Below, in pieces: positions 11,616 to 22,220 of a stretch of DNA of 64,000 nt. Source of the DNA: Macrolepiota albuminosa. Taxonomy: Eukaryota; Basidiomycota; Agaricomycetes; Agaricales; Agaricaceae. The notes below the pieces were generated by a model. It made no database searches. It worked only from the letters and a program-made list of their open reading frames with translations, and had not been told where the DNA came from. The stretch spans positions 4,696,947 to 4,760,946 of the forward strand of contig JAMWFC010000049.1 in NCBI GenBank assembly GCA_027475525.1. The letters are read 5' to 3'. Numbering within the stretch: the first letter of the stretch is position 1; every line of letters begins with the position of its first letter. A program made the translations under genes and the position numbers.

Positions 11616-13300
11616 TGCTGCATATCATCGACAGGCATTACACCCTCACACCCTTCAGAGGCTACCTCCTGGTTGTCAATCAATGACTCACCATGATTGC
11701 GCAAGTCCTAGTTGTGCATCCTCTGATAATTGATGTGTTCATTCCAGTTGTCCACTAGGTGGACATGTTGTACTACATGTCATGGTCACGTTGGCTCCTC
11801 AAGAATGTGGACTTCATCCACCTCTTCCTTGATAGTGACTTGCCTTCGAGGTGTCTTAACCTCCTGCACTGCAAGTAGTGCCTCTGGCTCTGCCAGAGTT
11901 GTTGTCACAGTCTCTACTTCAAATAATGCCTGCTGAGGCACTCTGCTGACAATGCATTGATGGTTTGCAGCATTCTGATGCCTAACGTAGTCTTGCTGAG
12001 ACTCATTGGCCTGACAAGGCACATTTAGCAATTTCATTGCATCCGCAATTAATGGCGCTTGTCAGCACACACTTATTTCACATTCCACTGAGTCGGCTGG
12101 AGTGGCTGTTGAGACTGCTGACCCTCATGCCGCTTTGCGCTTGAGGTATTCCACCACTTTGAGTTCGAAGATACGCACAAATAATTTGATATATTTAGTC
12201 AAATCTGCATGGGATACATTGTGGCTCCTAGCAGCCAGTAACTGTAGATGCTTTACTATGTAAAGCTGCAGATGCTTTCACATTGATTCCTTCGTGACCA
12301 ATGAATATTGGTCCAATATCAGCTGTAGCTGAATAGACAGGGTTGAATGCAACCTCTTGCTTTCCTCATCATCTGAGGATTCCAGCTCAGACTCTAAGTC
12401 CAGAGCTCTCCTGAGGCCTCCATACCTCACCTGCGGCTGTTTGCTGGCCCTTCCATGCAACTCTGGAATTCTAGGTGCTGACGATGCCTTTTCTGACCTT
12501 ATGACCTCGTTGTCCTCCCTACTGACCACTATTGCTGGTTCTTGCTTCTGTCCTTGTGTTGTCAACAACAACGGTCCTGGTTCAGTGGCAGCGTCTGCCA
12601 CATACTCCAAATGCCATTCAGTCAGCGCAGTCCAGAATAGGGTGCTATGTGCAAATGCACTGCCTTGTACCAATTCTGAGTATTGGGTAAGGTCTGGATG
12701 ACCTTTGGACTGAGCTGATGAGCTCTTGGGCAATACCGGGTACATCAATGAAGGCATTTGGCTTGCTGGCAGCGATACTCCTGAGACTGTGGATCTCTCT
12801 CCTGGTTTACCACCAGGCCATACAATGGACATCATCTGTGATACAGATAGCCCACCCAGCATTCCAAAGCTCATGCTGACATTGTGAGGTATCTTTTCAT
12901 CCCACTTTGGCAGGGGCTGGTATGCAGATGTGGATTGCATCTTTACAGCTTGAGACACAGGTGGGTTACCTGTGTCTGCAGCTGAGAAAGGAGGGTCCGG
13001 ATCAAGAGAGCCAGTCATGGAAGCACATTTTTGATGTGATGCCAACAGAAATTGAGAGGTTTTGGTGATGAGTTGCCTAGTCGGTAACAAGCCTAGAGTC
13101 TAAAGCTGATAGCAGAAGATTCAAAAAAATGTAACCGTTGGTTACAAGCTAGAACAATCTTGTGTGTATTACATAGTGCTGAATCAGACTGCAGTATTGG
13201 ATTGACTAGAACTAGAGTGAATACAAGATGTTGTCTTATATAATACTCTATTGAATGCATATAGCATCGTTGATGCTAGTAACATGTATGATGCTCCATT
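11616..13300 (-). pseudogene. Second gypsy gag relict, opposite orientation
   Basis: A 270-codon frame (13090-12278) with Ser/Pro-rich and acidic stretches (ESELESSDDEESK) resembles the acidic block of the gypsy gag at 47.6 kb, and a further frame (12037-11786) continues it after frame breaks. Upstream on the minus strand, GTTACATTTTTTTGAA (13135-13120) is the same leader that follows the LTR of the intact element, but the LTR sequence 13136-13300 differs. I infer a related gypsy family. It meets the plus-strand relict tail to tail at about 11615, so an inverted rearrangement joined two 5' fragments. Confidence 0.55.
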
Positions 13301-13629
13301 ACATGTTCCAAATATTTTTGTCTGTTGGTGCATCACTGTTCATATTTTTCAGACCCCATCTTATCCTGTCTAGGTTTACTTCTGTGCTCCTCCTTATGTG
13401 GGGCAATCTTTTCCTTATGATTCCTCTGTAGAGGGAGGCTTGCAAGGCAGAGCTGAGCCTCACTCCTGTTGTGAAGAAGCCCAGTGCAGGCATGACATCT
13501 ATGTTCAGGCCATTGTTTGTCTGTGCTCCTATTTTTGCCCAAAGTAGGGCATCACAACAGTACATGTCATACATTGTATGGGAGCTTGCTTTGTGCCATA
13601 CTATACGTGTCCAGCAGAGTCTGCTACTG
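13301..13629 (-). other. Unassigned coding-like fragment
   Basis: A 91-codon frame on the minus strand (13574-13299) has a protein-like composition, with an Arg-rich region around RKRLPHIRRS, but no domain I can name. It may be a LINE or LTR-element fragment. It ends before the solo LTR. Confidence 0.25.
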
Positions 13630-14390
13630 TGTCAGGTTCTGCTGAGTTGGAAGCTTTTTGGGAAAGCAATGCCCTTACAAGGCAGACTTGATATATGGAT
13701 ACTCAGGTGTCTGGAACTCTGGGGCTAGGACTCCGGGGTTCAAGACATGGATAAGGGGTGATCTCAGGGAAGGGAACTTGGTCCGGGAGTTTTGGGTTTT
13801 AGAGGCTGAGAGTTGGGAGGGGGTCGAGTTGGGAACTGGGGGTTCTAAGATGAAACTGGGTTAATAAATTGTAAGTCGCAAAGTGTATACCAAACTCAGA
13901 GCATGCGGTTATTCAAGTGTGCCAGTCAAAGCATGCCAGTCAGTGTGTACCAGTCAAGTAGAGGGCACACAGCAATTCAAGTTAATATCAAGACTAGTGA
14001 ACACAACAGGGAACTACGCTATAAGTACTACGGGGCTGGGTCTGGGTCTCTGGGTTCTGGGGTGTCTGGGATTAGTTCCAGGAGGCATTGAGTAGCAGAC
14101 AGGAGACTGTATACCCAGATTGTGCATGTGTGGCATGCAATCAATTGGCATGGAGGGAGTTGTGATGCGTGATGCATGAAAGCCAGAAGCATCCGATTGT
14201 TGATGGCAGTTGATCCCAGGATCTGTGATGCAGGGTTGCCAGGGATGCTGGGTGATGGCAGTCTTTGATGCATATGATGGCAGCGTTGGTAGTCGTGGGG
14301 GCAGGGCATGTTGTGGGGTTGAAGAGAGAGGCTCCCAGATGGGGCTCCGGGAATGTCCCAAGAAGGTCTCAGAGGGGAGGGGTCGTGACA
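13630..14390 (-). repeat. Solo LTR of the chromovirus family
   Basis: It runs from TGTCAGG to GTGACA (761 bp) and matches the LTRs at 15148-15914 and 24839-25576. The flanking pentamers are TACTG (13625-13629) and CACTG (14391-14395), a target-site duplication with one C/T difference. The orientation is that of the neighbouring minus-strand element. TAATATCAAGACT occurs inside at about 13984. Formation by recombination between LTRs is the usual explanation. Confidence 0.8.
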
Positions 14391-15147
14391 CACTGGAGCA
14401 GAGCAGTGCCCACAGTGCCATAGAATACAGAGCTGTAGACATGTCACAATATGCTGTATGACATGGTCCAGTAGATCAATAAAAGGCAGGCACACACATG
14501 TGCATGCAGGCCCAGCAGATGCCAGTGGACACTAGCAGATGTCAATGTGCATCAGCGGCTGCCAGCAGGCATCAGCCCATGAGTGAAAGCCTCCTCCATT
14601 GGCAGACGTCATGGCATGAATAAACCCTCCTTGAGGTTCCCAACTTCCCTCCCCTCTCCCTTCCTCCCCACAATAACTTGAGGCTGCATGCCTCCCCTTC
14701 CCTCCTTTTCCCACCCCCAATGCCAGTGTACGTCCACAAAAGGGCTCTGCAGACCTACACAAGCCACCAGTGGACATCCACACAGACCTATGTCAACTCA
14801 CTCAAACCTATGCAGGGCACCAGCAGACATTTGCAGAGGCCTACGCAGGTCCATGGGGGCTGGTTGGACCAAAGAAAAAGGTAACTTATCTTGTCCATTG
14901 TATGCCTGTGGGGGAGAATTGAACCCCCGACATTGGTGAAGCCTCCAGCAATGGAACACACATTTAACCGCTGCACCACAGGTTCATTACCAACAGATAG
15001 ATTCAAAGGTCGGATAGCACAATGAACGGATGTCAACCTACATTTCCGCAGGTCCCCAGATGGATATTTTGAGGTGGAAGGGGGGTAGCATACCTCCCAA
15101 AAGAGGTTTTGTGGCTTGAAAGGGGCGTTGATATCATCTGCCATCAG
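14391..15147. other. Spacer between solo LTR and chromovirus
   Basis: About 14500-14830 is repetitive, with many CAGCAG, CAGACG and CACATGTGCATGCAGG-like blocks. The only feature I can support is the tRNA-like sequence at 14905-14982. Confidence 0.4.
14905..14982 (-). tRNA. tRNA-like sequence (tRNA pseudogene or SINE head)
   Basis: On the minus strand a perfect 7-bp acceptor stem (CCTGTGG / CCACAGG) closes 78 nt. An A-box-like TGGTGCAGCGG follows the 5' arm. A good T arm contains the B-box sequence GGTTCAATTC. The D arm is weak, and the anticodon arm does not form a clean 5-bp stem; one alignment gives TGC at the anticodon position but with mismatches. No CCA or intron is visible. I read it as an RNA polymerase III-type tRNA-derived sequence, perhaps no longer functional. 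Confidence 0.45.
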
Positions 15148-15914
15148 TGTCAGGTTCTGCTGAGTTGGAGGCTTTCCGGGAAAGCAATCACCCTTACAAT
15201 GCGGACTTGACCCACAGATACTCGGGTGTCTGGAACTCCGGGGCTAGGACTCTGGGGTTCAAGACGTGGACAGGGGAATCCTGGGAGAGGGGACTTGGTC
15301 CGGGGGTTTTGGGTGGTAGGTAGCTGGGGAGTTCAAGTGGGGGTCGAGTTGTGAACTGGAGGTTATAAGACGAGACCAAGTTAGTAAATTAAAGTCGCGA
15401 AGTGCGTACCAGTCTTAGAGCACGCGAGTATTCAAGCGTGCCAGTCAAGCGTGCCAGTCAATGCGTACCAGTCAAATAGAGGGCACGCAACAATTCAAGT
15501 AACCAAGTGAAAACAGTATAAGCAGTGTAAGCAGTGTAATATCAAGACTGGCGAATACAACGGGAAGCTATGCTATAAGTACTACGGGGCCGGGTCTCGG
15601 GGTTCTGGAGTGTCTGGGATGGGTTCCAGGAGTCATTGAGTAGCAGGCAGGGACTGTATACCTGGATTGCGCGTGTGGGGCACGCGATCAATTGGCGTGG
15701 AGGCAGCTGTGATGCGTGATGCATGATGGCCAGGAGCGAGCCGTGTGATTCGATTGTTGATCAGGGCTGGTGGTGGCTGATGGCGGTCCTTGATGCGCGT
15801 GATGGCGGTGTCGGTGGTCGTGATGGCGGGACGTGTCCTGTGGGGTCGGAGGGAGGGTCCTGGGTGGTGTTCCGGGGGTGTTCCGGGGTGGATCTGGAGA
15901 GGAGGGGTCATGAC
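15148..15914 (-). repeat. 3' LTR of the chromovirus
   Basis: It is bounded by TGTCAGG and ATGACA, 767 bp. TAATATCAAGACT at 15537-15549 is the complement of the likely transcript start, and a TATA-like element lies about 30 nt upstream on the minus strand. Confidence 0.85.
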
Positions 15915-16046
15915 ATCACCCCCCCCTCAGTGCCGAGACCCTCCGAGGCGCGCGTAGCTGGGGGTTTGAACTGGGGTCCAATCGTGGGATCCGGCACCTG
16001 ACTTGCCACGTATCAAAAAAAAATTTTTTTACCATCAAACTCAACC

Positions 16047-17637
16047 ATGTCACGTACGCCGATGCATTCCCCGACGCCCCCACAAACTAACGAGGTCGCA
16101 CCCCTCATGGCTTGGGAAGCCCGGGACGCGCAATACCGAGCCCGCCTTGACTGGGAGTGCGTGGCAGAGCTTGCCCAGCAACGTGAGTGTCTTCTCGCAT
16201 CGTCTGCCTATCTCACTGACCTTCCTATTTCAGAACAACTCAGCAATCCTGTCATGGGTCCCAGCCGGCACCCGGAGCCTGCTCCCGATGCGGGTCCTAG
16301 TGTCATCCCGCGCCTACTTTTGTGCAGATGACTGTCCACCCTCCCTGCCCTCAACCCCCTCCCCCCCCAGGCTGCCTGCCCCTCGTTTCCATCGTTCTGG
16401 GATGGTGGTGGGGGCCGTTTCCGAAGTTCCGGAGGGTCAGCGCGTTGCGTGGGTGGACGCGACGCAGGAGTTATTTGGGGAGGCCCTGGAGAGGCCCTGG
16501 GGTCTACCTACCCATGCCTGGTGTGTGAGTAACGGACCGGTGAGTGCTTCCTTACCTCGGGTCTCGTTGCTGACTTTGGTGCAGTGTCTCCACTGCGCTT
16601 GACGGACGGTCTCAGGCCCCTCGTCCTGCCGAGACACGTCCGTGTGTGAGGCATGCTGCCTCAACCATGAGCAATGTTCCGTGTCGGTGCTGTGGAGGGC
16701 GCGCTGCGTCTCCCAGGAGCAGGGGTGGCTGCTGGGGGGGGTCACCCGGAGGATGGGGGTTGAGGAGCGGGACTGGGTGGTGGAGCCGGTGGGGGAGGTG
16801 GCCACGGCAGGTCCAGGGGGGTCGGGGAGTGGGGGTGCCGGGGCCGGCCCGTGGTCTTTATCACGTGCCAGGTGACCTGGGCTGGGGGGAGTCGGGAGGG
16901 GCATGGTGGGCGCCCTGATAAGGGGAAGCAGCGGGCATCGCCGAGCCCATCCCCCAGGCCTTCCAAGAGGGCGTGTCTGCCCTCTGAGACCCCATCCCCA
17001 GTTTCCCCGCTGCATCTGTTCCCGGCAGTGTTCTCCCCCTTGTCCAGGAGGCCCTTGGACGTCAGTGTCAGGGACCTCCAGGAGCGCTTGGGGCGGGCCA
17101 AGCAGGAGCGTGAGGAGGAGGTGGCCATCTGGAGGGGTTTGGAGGAGGGTCGGGAGGCGGCACTCCGGGATCTGGAGGAGGTCAGAGTCGCTCGGGGGGA
17201 CGAGGCCGAGTTGGAGTCGCTGAGGGGGAGGCTGGGGCAGGGGGCAGGGTTCCTGGAGGGGCTGGTGAAGGCGGTGCGTCGGGATGTGGTGGTCGCCTGC
17301 ATGGCTTTGCTGAGTGAGTGTTCCTCTCCCCGGGCTTGGCTCCTTACTGACACCCACAGGCTGGGCCCGGGAGCATTGTTTGCTCCTGGACGGGGCGGCT
17401 GTGGCACTCGCAGCGCTGCAGGAGGGGCAGCGCCCAGAGGTGACGACCCCTGGGGTGGAGCGGGGCCTCGACCTGCTGGGGCGGGTGGTGTCGGCCCACT
17501 GGTGGAGGAACGTGCCCGCCCCCGGCTCTTGGTTCGAAAGGATCCTGGACAAGGGTGAGTCTCTCCCGTCCTGGGAGCAGCTGGTGGAGGAGGTACTGCG
17601 GGAGCACGGTCCGGAGGGGATGGGGGAGGGGTTCTGA
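16047..17637 (+). CDS. Antisense accessory gene in the chromovirus: multi-exon coiled-coil protein
   Basis: The start ATG at 16047 opens MSRTPMHSPTPPQTNEVA. Exon 1 ends at 16182 before a GTGAGT donor, with an intron to 16233. Later coding blocks include about 16330-16539 (VPEGQRVAWVDATQELF ... THAWCV), an intron 16540-16584 (GTGAGT...GCAG), a block about 16880-17313, an intron 17314-17359 (GTGAGT...CACAG) and a last exon 17360-17637. The 16880-17313 block carries KGKQRASPSPSPRPSKRAC, then a charged coiled coil (about 17050-17270). The last exon has helical regions around CLLLDGAAVALAALQEG and GSWFERILDKGESLPSWE. Middle exon borders (16234-16330 and 16585-16880) are uncertain, and a Cys-rich stretch there may be a broken zinc cluster. 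I believe similar coiled-coil proteins accompany retroelements in other mushroom genomes; function is unknown. It is strongly GC-biased relative to gag-pol. Confidence 0.5.
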
Positions 17638-17939
17638 GGCTGGCTGGGGGAGGGGGGGGGTGGGGGTCAGTAGTTTGTCTTTTGTTCGTCCGTTGATTCT
17701 TGTTCTGGGCTGCTACTGTAGAGTATTGTAAAGTAGAACAAAATGTATATACTTGGTTTCCCGGGGTCAGAGGGTAGCGTGGGCAGGGGGGTGAGAAAAC
17801 CGGAAAGAGCACCTTGTCCAGACTCCGGAATACTATAGTGAAAACAGTACTAAAAGGGAGTAAGATCTAGAAAGGGAAAAACAGAAAGTATACATGGGAG
17901 TTGAATCCCTACTGAGCCCAGAGGCAGAGGTTACGCCCA
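17638..17939. other. Gap between the two convergent chromovirus genes
   Basis: A G-rich stretch at about 17648-17665 is followed by AT-richer sequence. It probably holds the terminators of both convergent transcripts. No ORF is supported. Confidence 0.4.
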
Positions 17940-20900
17940 CTACTGCTGTCTGTGAGTCCTGCGCCTGGGGAGGTCATTTCCTGGGTGCCGTTGTTGGAAG
18001 TCCCGGAGTTTGTCGAGGGCGCCTTCAAGGTTTTGGCGCGGTTCCCAAGTGTCGTCTTCCGGGCTGTATCCCTTCCATCATACAAGGAAGTGGGGTCGTC
18101 CACAAATATTCTGGGAGTCGAGGATGTCTTCAACCTTGTAGTGGTACTTGTCCTCGACCTCGACTAGGGGAGGGGGTTCAGGGCGTCATTCGGGGAAGGG
18201 ATCCGGGGGGTGTCGTTCCAGGAGGCGGACGTGGAATACCGGGTGCAGACCTTTTAGTCCCGGGGGAAGCTCGATCTTGTAGGCGTGGGATGAGACCTTC
18301 TTCAATATTTTGAACGGGCCGAGGCGCTTGTAATCGAGTTTTGGGGAGGGCTGGCGGGTGCGGAGGTGGCGTCGATCTAACCATATCTTTGTCCTGGGGG
18401 TCCAGTCAGGGGTCTCTTCCCGTTTCCGGTCAGCGTGTTTTGCATAGGCCTGGTTCGCAGTGTCGATCTCTTCTCGGAGAAACTCGTGAAGGGACTGGAG
18501 ATCCTGGGCGACCTTGTGGGCAGCGTGCGACGGCATGTCCTGGAGTGAGAGTGTCAGTCGAGGGTGGTATCCCTTGTTGGCAAAGAAGGGGGATACCCCG
18601 GTGGCAGAGTGCAGCGTGTTGTTGTAGGTGAACTTGGCCAGGGGGAGCTCGGCGTGCCAGTCGTCCTGCAAGTAGTTGACGTACAGTCAGAGGTACTGCT
18701 CAAGAGACTGGTTGACCCTTTTGGTTTGGCCGTCGGTTTCGGGGTGGTAGGCAGTAGAGAGGTTAGTCTTTACTTCAAGTGCCTTACACAGGGAAGTCCA
18801 AAACTTGGACACGAAGAGAGGGCCACGGTCGGAGACGATGTCGTCCGGGAGTCCATGTTTGGCGAAGACGTGCTCGAGGAACAGCCGGGCGAAGTCCGGG
18901 GCGGTATCCGTGGTGTGGCAGGGTAGGAAGATGCCCTGTTTGGTTAGCCTGCACACAACGACGAGAATGGCATTGAACCCTTCAGATTCCGGGAGTTCAA
19001 CGATGTGGTCCAGGAATATGGAGGACCAGGGGCATTGTCTGACTGGCAGGGGTTTCAGGAGTCTGTATGGTCAGTGTCGGGAGACCTTGGCCTGGAGGCA
19101 GGGTTCACATGATCGAATGTAACGGGTCACGTCCTTCTTCAACCCTGGCCAAAAGTAAGTCCGGGAGATAAGCTGGAGAGTCTTACGTATTCCAGGGTGT
19201 CCCCGGAGCTTGTGGTAGCCGTCCCGGAGGAGGAGTTTTTTGTCGGGGGACAAGGAGAAGGCAGGGTCCCAGTCGGTTCCATCGGGAGGGTTTCAGGGGT
19301 CATGATCAGTGAAGTACTTGTCTTGGGGGGTGCGGCAGATCTGGTTCAGGGTCCCTTCGTTGTTTAAGATCAGTATGGCATTCAAATGTTCAGGAGGGAT
19401 CACCACGCAATGATTGAACGCATTGCGTTCCGCCTCGAACGACTTCTTGGGATAAACGTCCAGCTGACGGGTGAGGGCATCAAGTTTAGCTCCAAGTCGT
19501 CCCAGGCAGTACTGGATCGTGAAGTCGTACTCTGAGAGGATTTCGGACCATCGGGCCTGCCGTCGACTAAGTTGCTTGGTCGTGGTGAAGTACTGCAGGT
19601 TGTTGTGATCCGAGTAGACCTGAATCCAGTGCCGGGCTCCTTCGAGGTAGGCTCACCATTGCTTGAAGGCTTCGACAATGGCGAGAAGCTCCTTGTCGTA
19701 AATGTCATAATTGAGCTCGGCGTCGATCATGGACCAGGTGTAGAAGGCAACTGGCCAGGGCTCCCCTCCGTCAGGTTCCATCTGTGAGAGAATCCTGGCA
19801 ATGGCGTAGTCGGAGACGTCGCATTTCAGGATAATCGGGAGGGCCGGGTCGTAGTGCCGGAGTACGGGGGCAGCCGTGAAAGCCTCCTTGAGCAGGTTAA
19901 AGACACTCTGGCACTTACTGTCCCAGTTCCAGGCGACGTCCTTGCGTGTGAGCCGGTTGAGGAGTTTTGTGATGCCGGAGTAGTTATCTATGAACCTCCG
20001 GTAGAAATTAGCGAAACCCAAGAAGGATTGTACTTCCTTGACGTTCTGGGGTTGCGGCCAGTTGACGACGGCCTCGACCTTGTGGGGGTCCATGCGAACG
20101 CCATTCGGGGATACTATGACGCTGAGATACTCAACCTCTTCCGTGTGGAATGAACACTTCTCAGGCTTGGTGTGGAGGTTGTGTTCCCGGAGGCGTTCGA
20201 GGACTTGCCGGACATGTTTCTGGTGGTCCTCCTTCGAGTCAGAATAGATGAGGATGTTGTCCAGGTAAACGATCATGAAGACGTCACTCATGTCGTGGAA
20301 GATGTCGTTCATGAAGTATTGGAACGTGGCAGGGGAGTTAGTCATTCTGAAAGGCATCACAAGGTACTCAAACAGACCATACCACGTGCGGAACACGGTT
20401 TTCCACTTGTGTCCTGGGGCGATGCGGACGTTGTTGTAACCAGGTCGATCTTTGTGTAAACCTTGGCACTGTGGAGTCGATCGACCAAATCGCCAATGAG
20501 CGGGAGTGGATAGCGGTTCTTCTTGGTGATCTTATTGAGTCCCCGGTAGTCGACGCAGAGTCAGAGCGAGCCATCTTTCTTCTTGGCGAATAGAACCAGG
20601 GCTCCGGCAGCAGAGGCAGAGGGTCGAATGAATCCCTTGCCGAGCATTTTGTCGAGGTAGTCCTTGAGGGCCCGGAGTTCGACCTCCGACATGTTGTACA
20701 TCTTGCCGAAAGGGGGGGCAGCTCCTTCCTTGAGGTCGATGGTATGGTCATAGGGGCGGTGAGGGGGAATCTCCTTGGCGATACTCTGGAGGAACTACTT
20801 CTCGGAGGATTTGCTCCTCGGTTTTCTTTTCTGGGGGAATAGCGTCCCCTCGTAAATGTTCTTCCGGGAGAGAAGGCAAGGTGTGCAGCTGAAACGTGGG

Positions 20901-22220
20901 AGTTCCATCCTTCATGAGGCGGGCAAAGGGGGCGGCCTCAATGATTCTAATGTCGAGTGCGTTCAGGTCGATCGGGGTCGTGGATGCTTTGGCCAGAGCA
21001 GGTGTGACGCGTGTCTGAGACCGGCTGGGGTAGTTCAGCCCTTTGTCCTTGTTCTGAGGAATGTTTGGGGGTCAATCAGGGGCCTTGCGGTCTCGGACGG
21101 GTGTGGGGGGCGTGGCAGTCGTCCCGGAGGTGTCGGGCATTGGGTCGCTTCTTAGGGCCCAGAGGTGCACGGTGGTCGAGGGGTGGTCTTCGGGTCTCAG
21201 GAAGGTCATGGTGAGCGTCCTCCAATCGATGTCGGGGTTCGTGTTGCGCAGCCAGGGTAGTCCCAGCACCATCGGGGTCGATTCGTGAAGTCGCGTGACC
21301 AGGAAGTCGGAGGTGAACTCGTAGTCGTTGTCCAGGGTCACACATCCCAAGTGAGACTTCTGGATGGGGCTGGAGGAGGAGGGGGTGCCGTCGAGGCGTT
21401 GCAGGCGGAGGGGCTGGTCAAGGGAGTCGTGGGGGAGGTCGAGGGCGTCGCTAATGAAAACTCCGGTGGCTCCGCTGTCGATGAGGGCCGATATCAGTCC
21501 CGGGATGCCATCCAGCCTGGCATTGATAATGAAGGATCAGGACGAGCGGGACTGGAGTCCGGGGGGTGGTGGGGGCCCATCCTTCGGAGTAGGGTTCGGA
21601 GAGTGGGGGATGTCAAAGGGGAGTTGCTGGTCGTCGGGCGTCGGGTCCCGGGTCAGGCAAAGGGTAAGATGTTGCCAGTCGATGCGGGGGTTGGTGTCTC
21701 GGAGCCATGGGAGCCCTAGAACCAGGGGTGCGGAAGGGTGGAGTTTGGTTATCAACATCCGGAGGGTGTGAGTCTGTCCGTTGGCAAAAGTAACGGGCAT
21801 ACGCACGAAGTGAGTGATATTCCCCGCCGTAGAAGCGTCTTCGTCGAAGAGGCAGAGCCGTACCGAGACCGGGAGTTGCTGAGCAGGTTCCGGGGCGAAG
21901 GTAGACCATGCTTCATCGATGAAGTTGTCGGTGGTGCCACTGTCAACGAGGGTGTTGAGGGGGGTTCCGGAGGGGGTGAGGCAGGTTTTGAGGAGAAGGG
22001 AGTGTGAAGAGTGGGAGGGTAGGTAAGCCGTGAGGGTGTCCTGTATGAGCGTCATGGAGTGAAGATGCGAGACCAGGGTGGAGAAGACGTTGGGGTCGAT
22101 TCTGCAATTTAGGGCGTCTTCTGGGTCTAAATCGCCGGGTTGTTTTCCGAGTACTCGTAGGTGGCGTCTTCCCCTTCGAAGGTCCAGGTGGCACGTCTCA
22201 TGACCTGTCGTTGGAGGCAC
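17940..22220 (-). pseudogene. pol: Chromovirus pol: two proteases, RT, RNase H, integrase, chromodomain
   Basis: Read from 22220 leftwards: a retropepsin-like domain (VDSGTTDNFIDEAW, about 21950), then after an in-frame TGA at 21537 a second one (ALIDSGATGVFISDAL, about 21480; VLGLPWLRNTN downstream). RT follows ([20 protein letters not shown] at about 20520; YLDN at 20256-20267, where active enzymes have YLDD). RNase H is at about 19850-19600. Integrase has its zinc-binding part (GHPGIRKTL ... CEPCLQAK) and core with SDRGPLF and [10 protein letters not shown], the last with Lys at the catalytic Glu. A chromodomain follows at about 18120-17980 ([13 protein letters not shown]). In-frame TGA codons lie at 21537, 20561, 19653, 19293, 19071, 18687, 18186 and 18078; a frameshift sits near 20440. 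Each TGA I can align to the family falls at a usual Arg position. The enzyme set would copy RNA into DNA and integrate it; this copy cannot. Confidence 0.85.

Noticed and set aside
12357..12701. Plus-strand frame opposite the gag relict
   Set aside because: Shadow of the minus-strand gag relict at 13090-12278.
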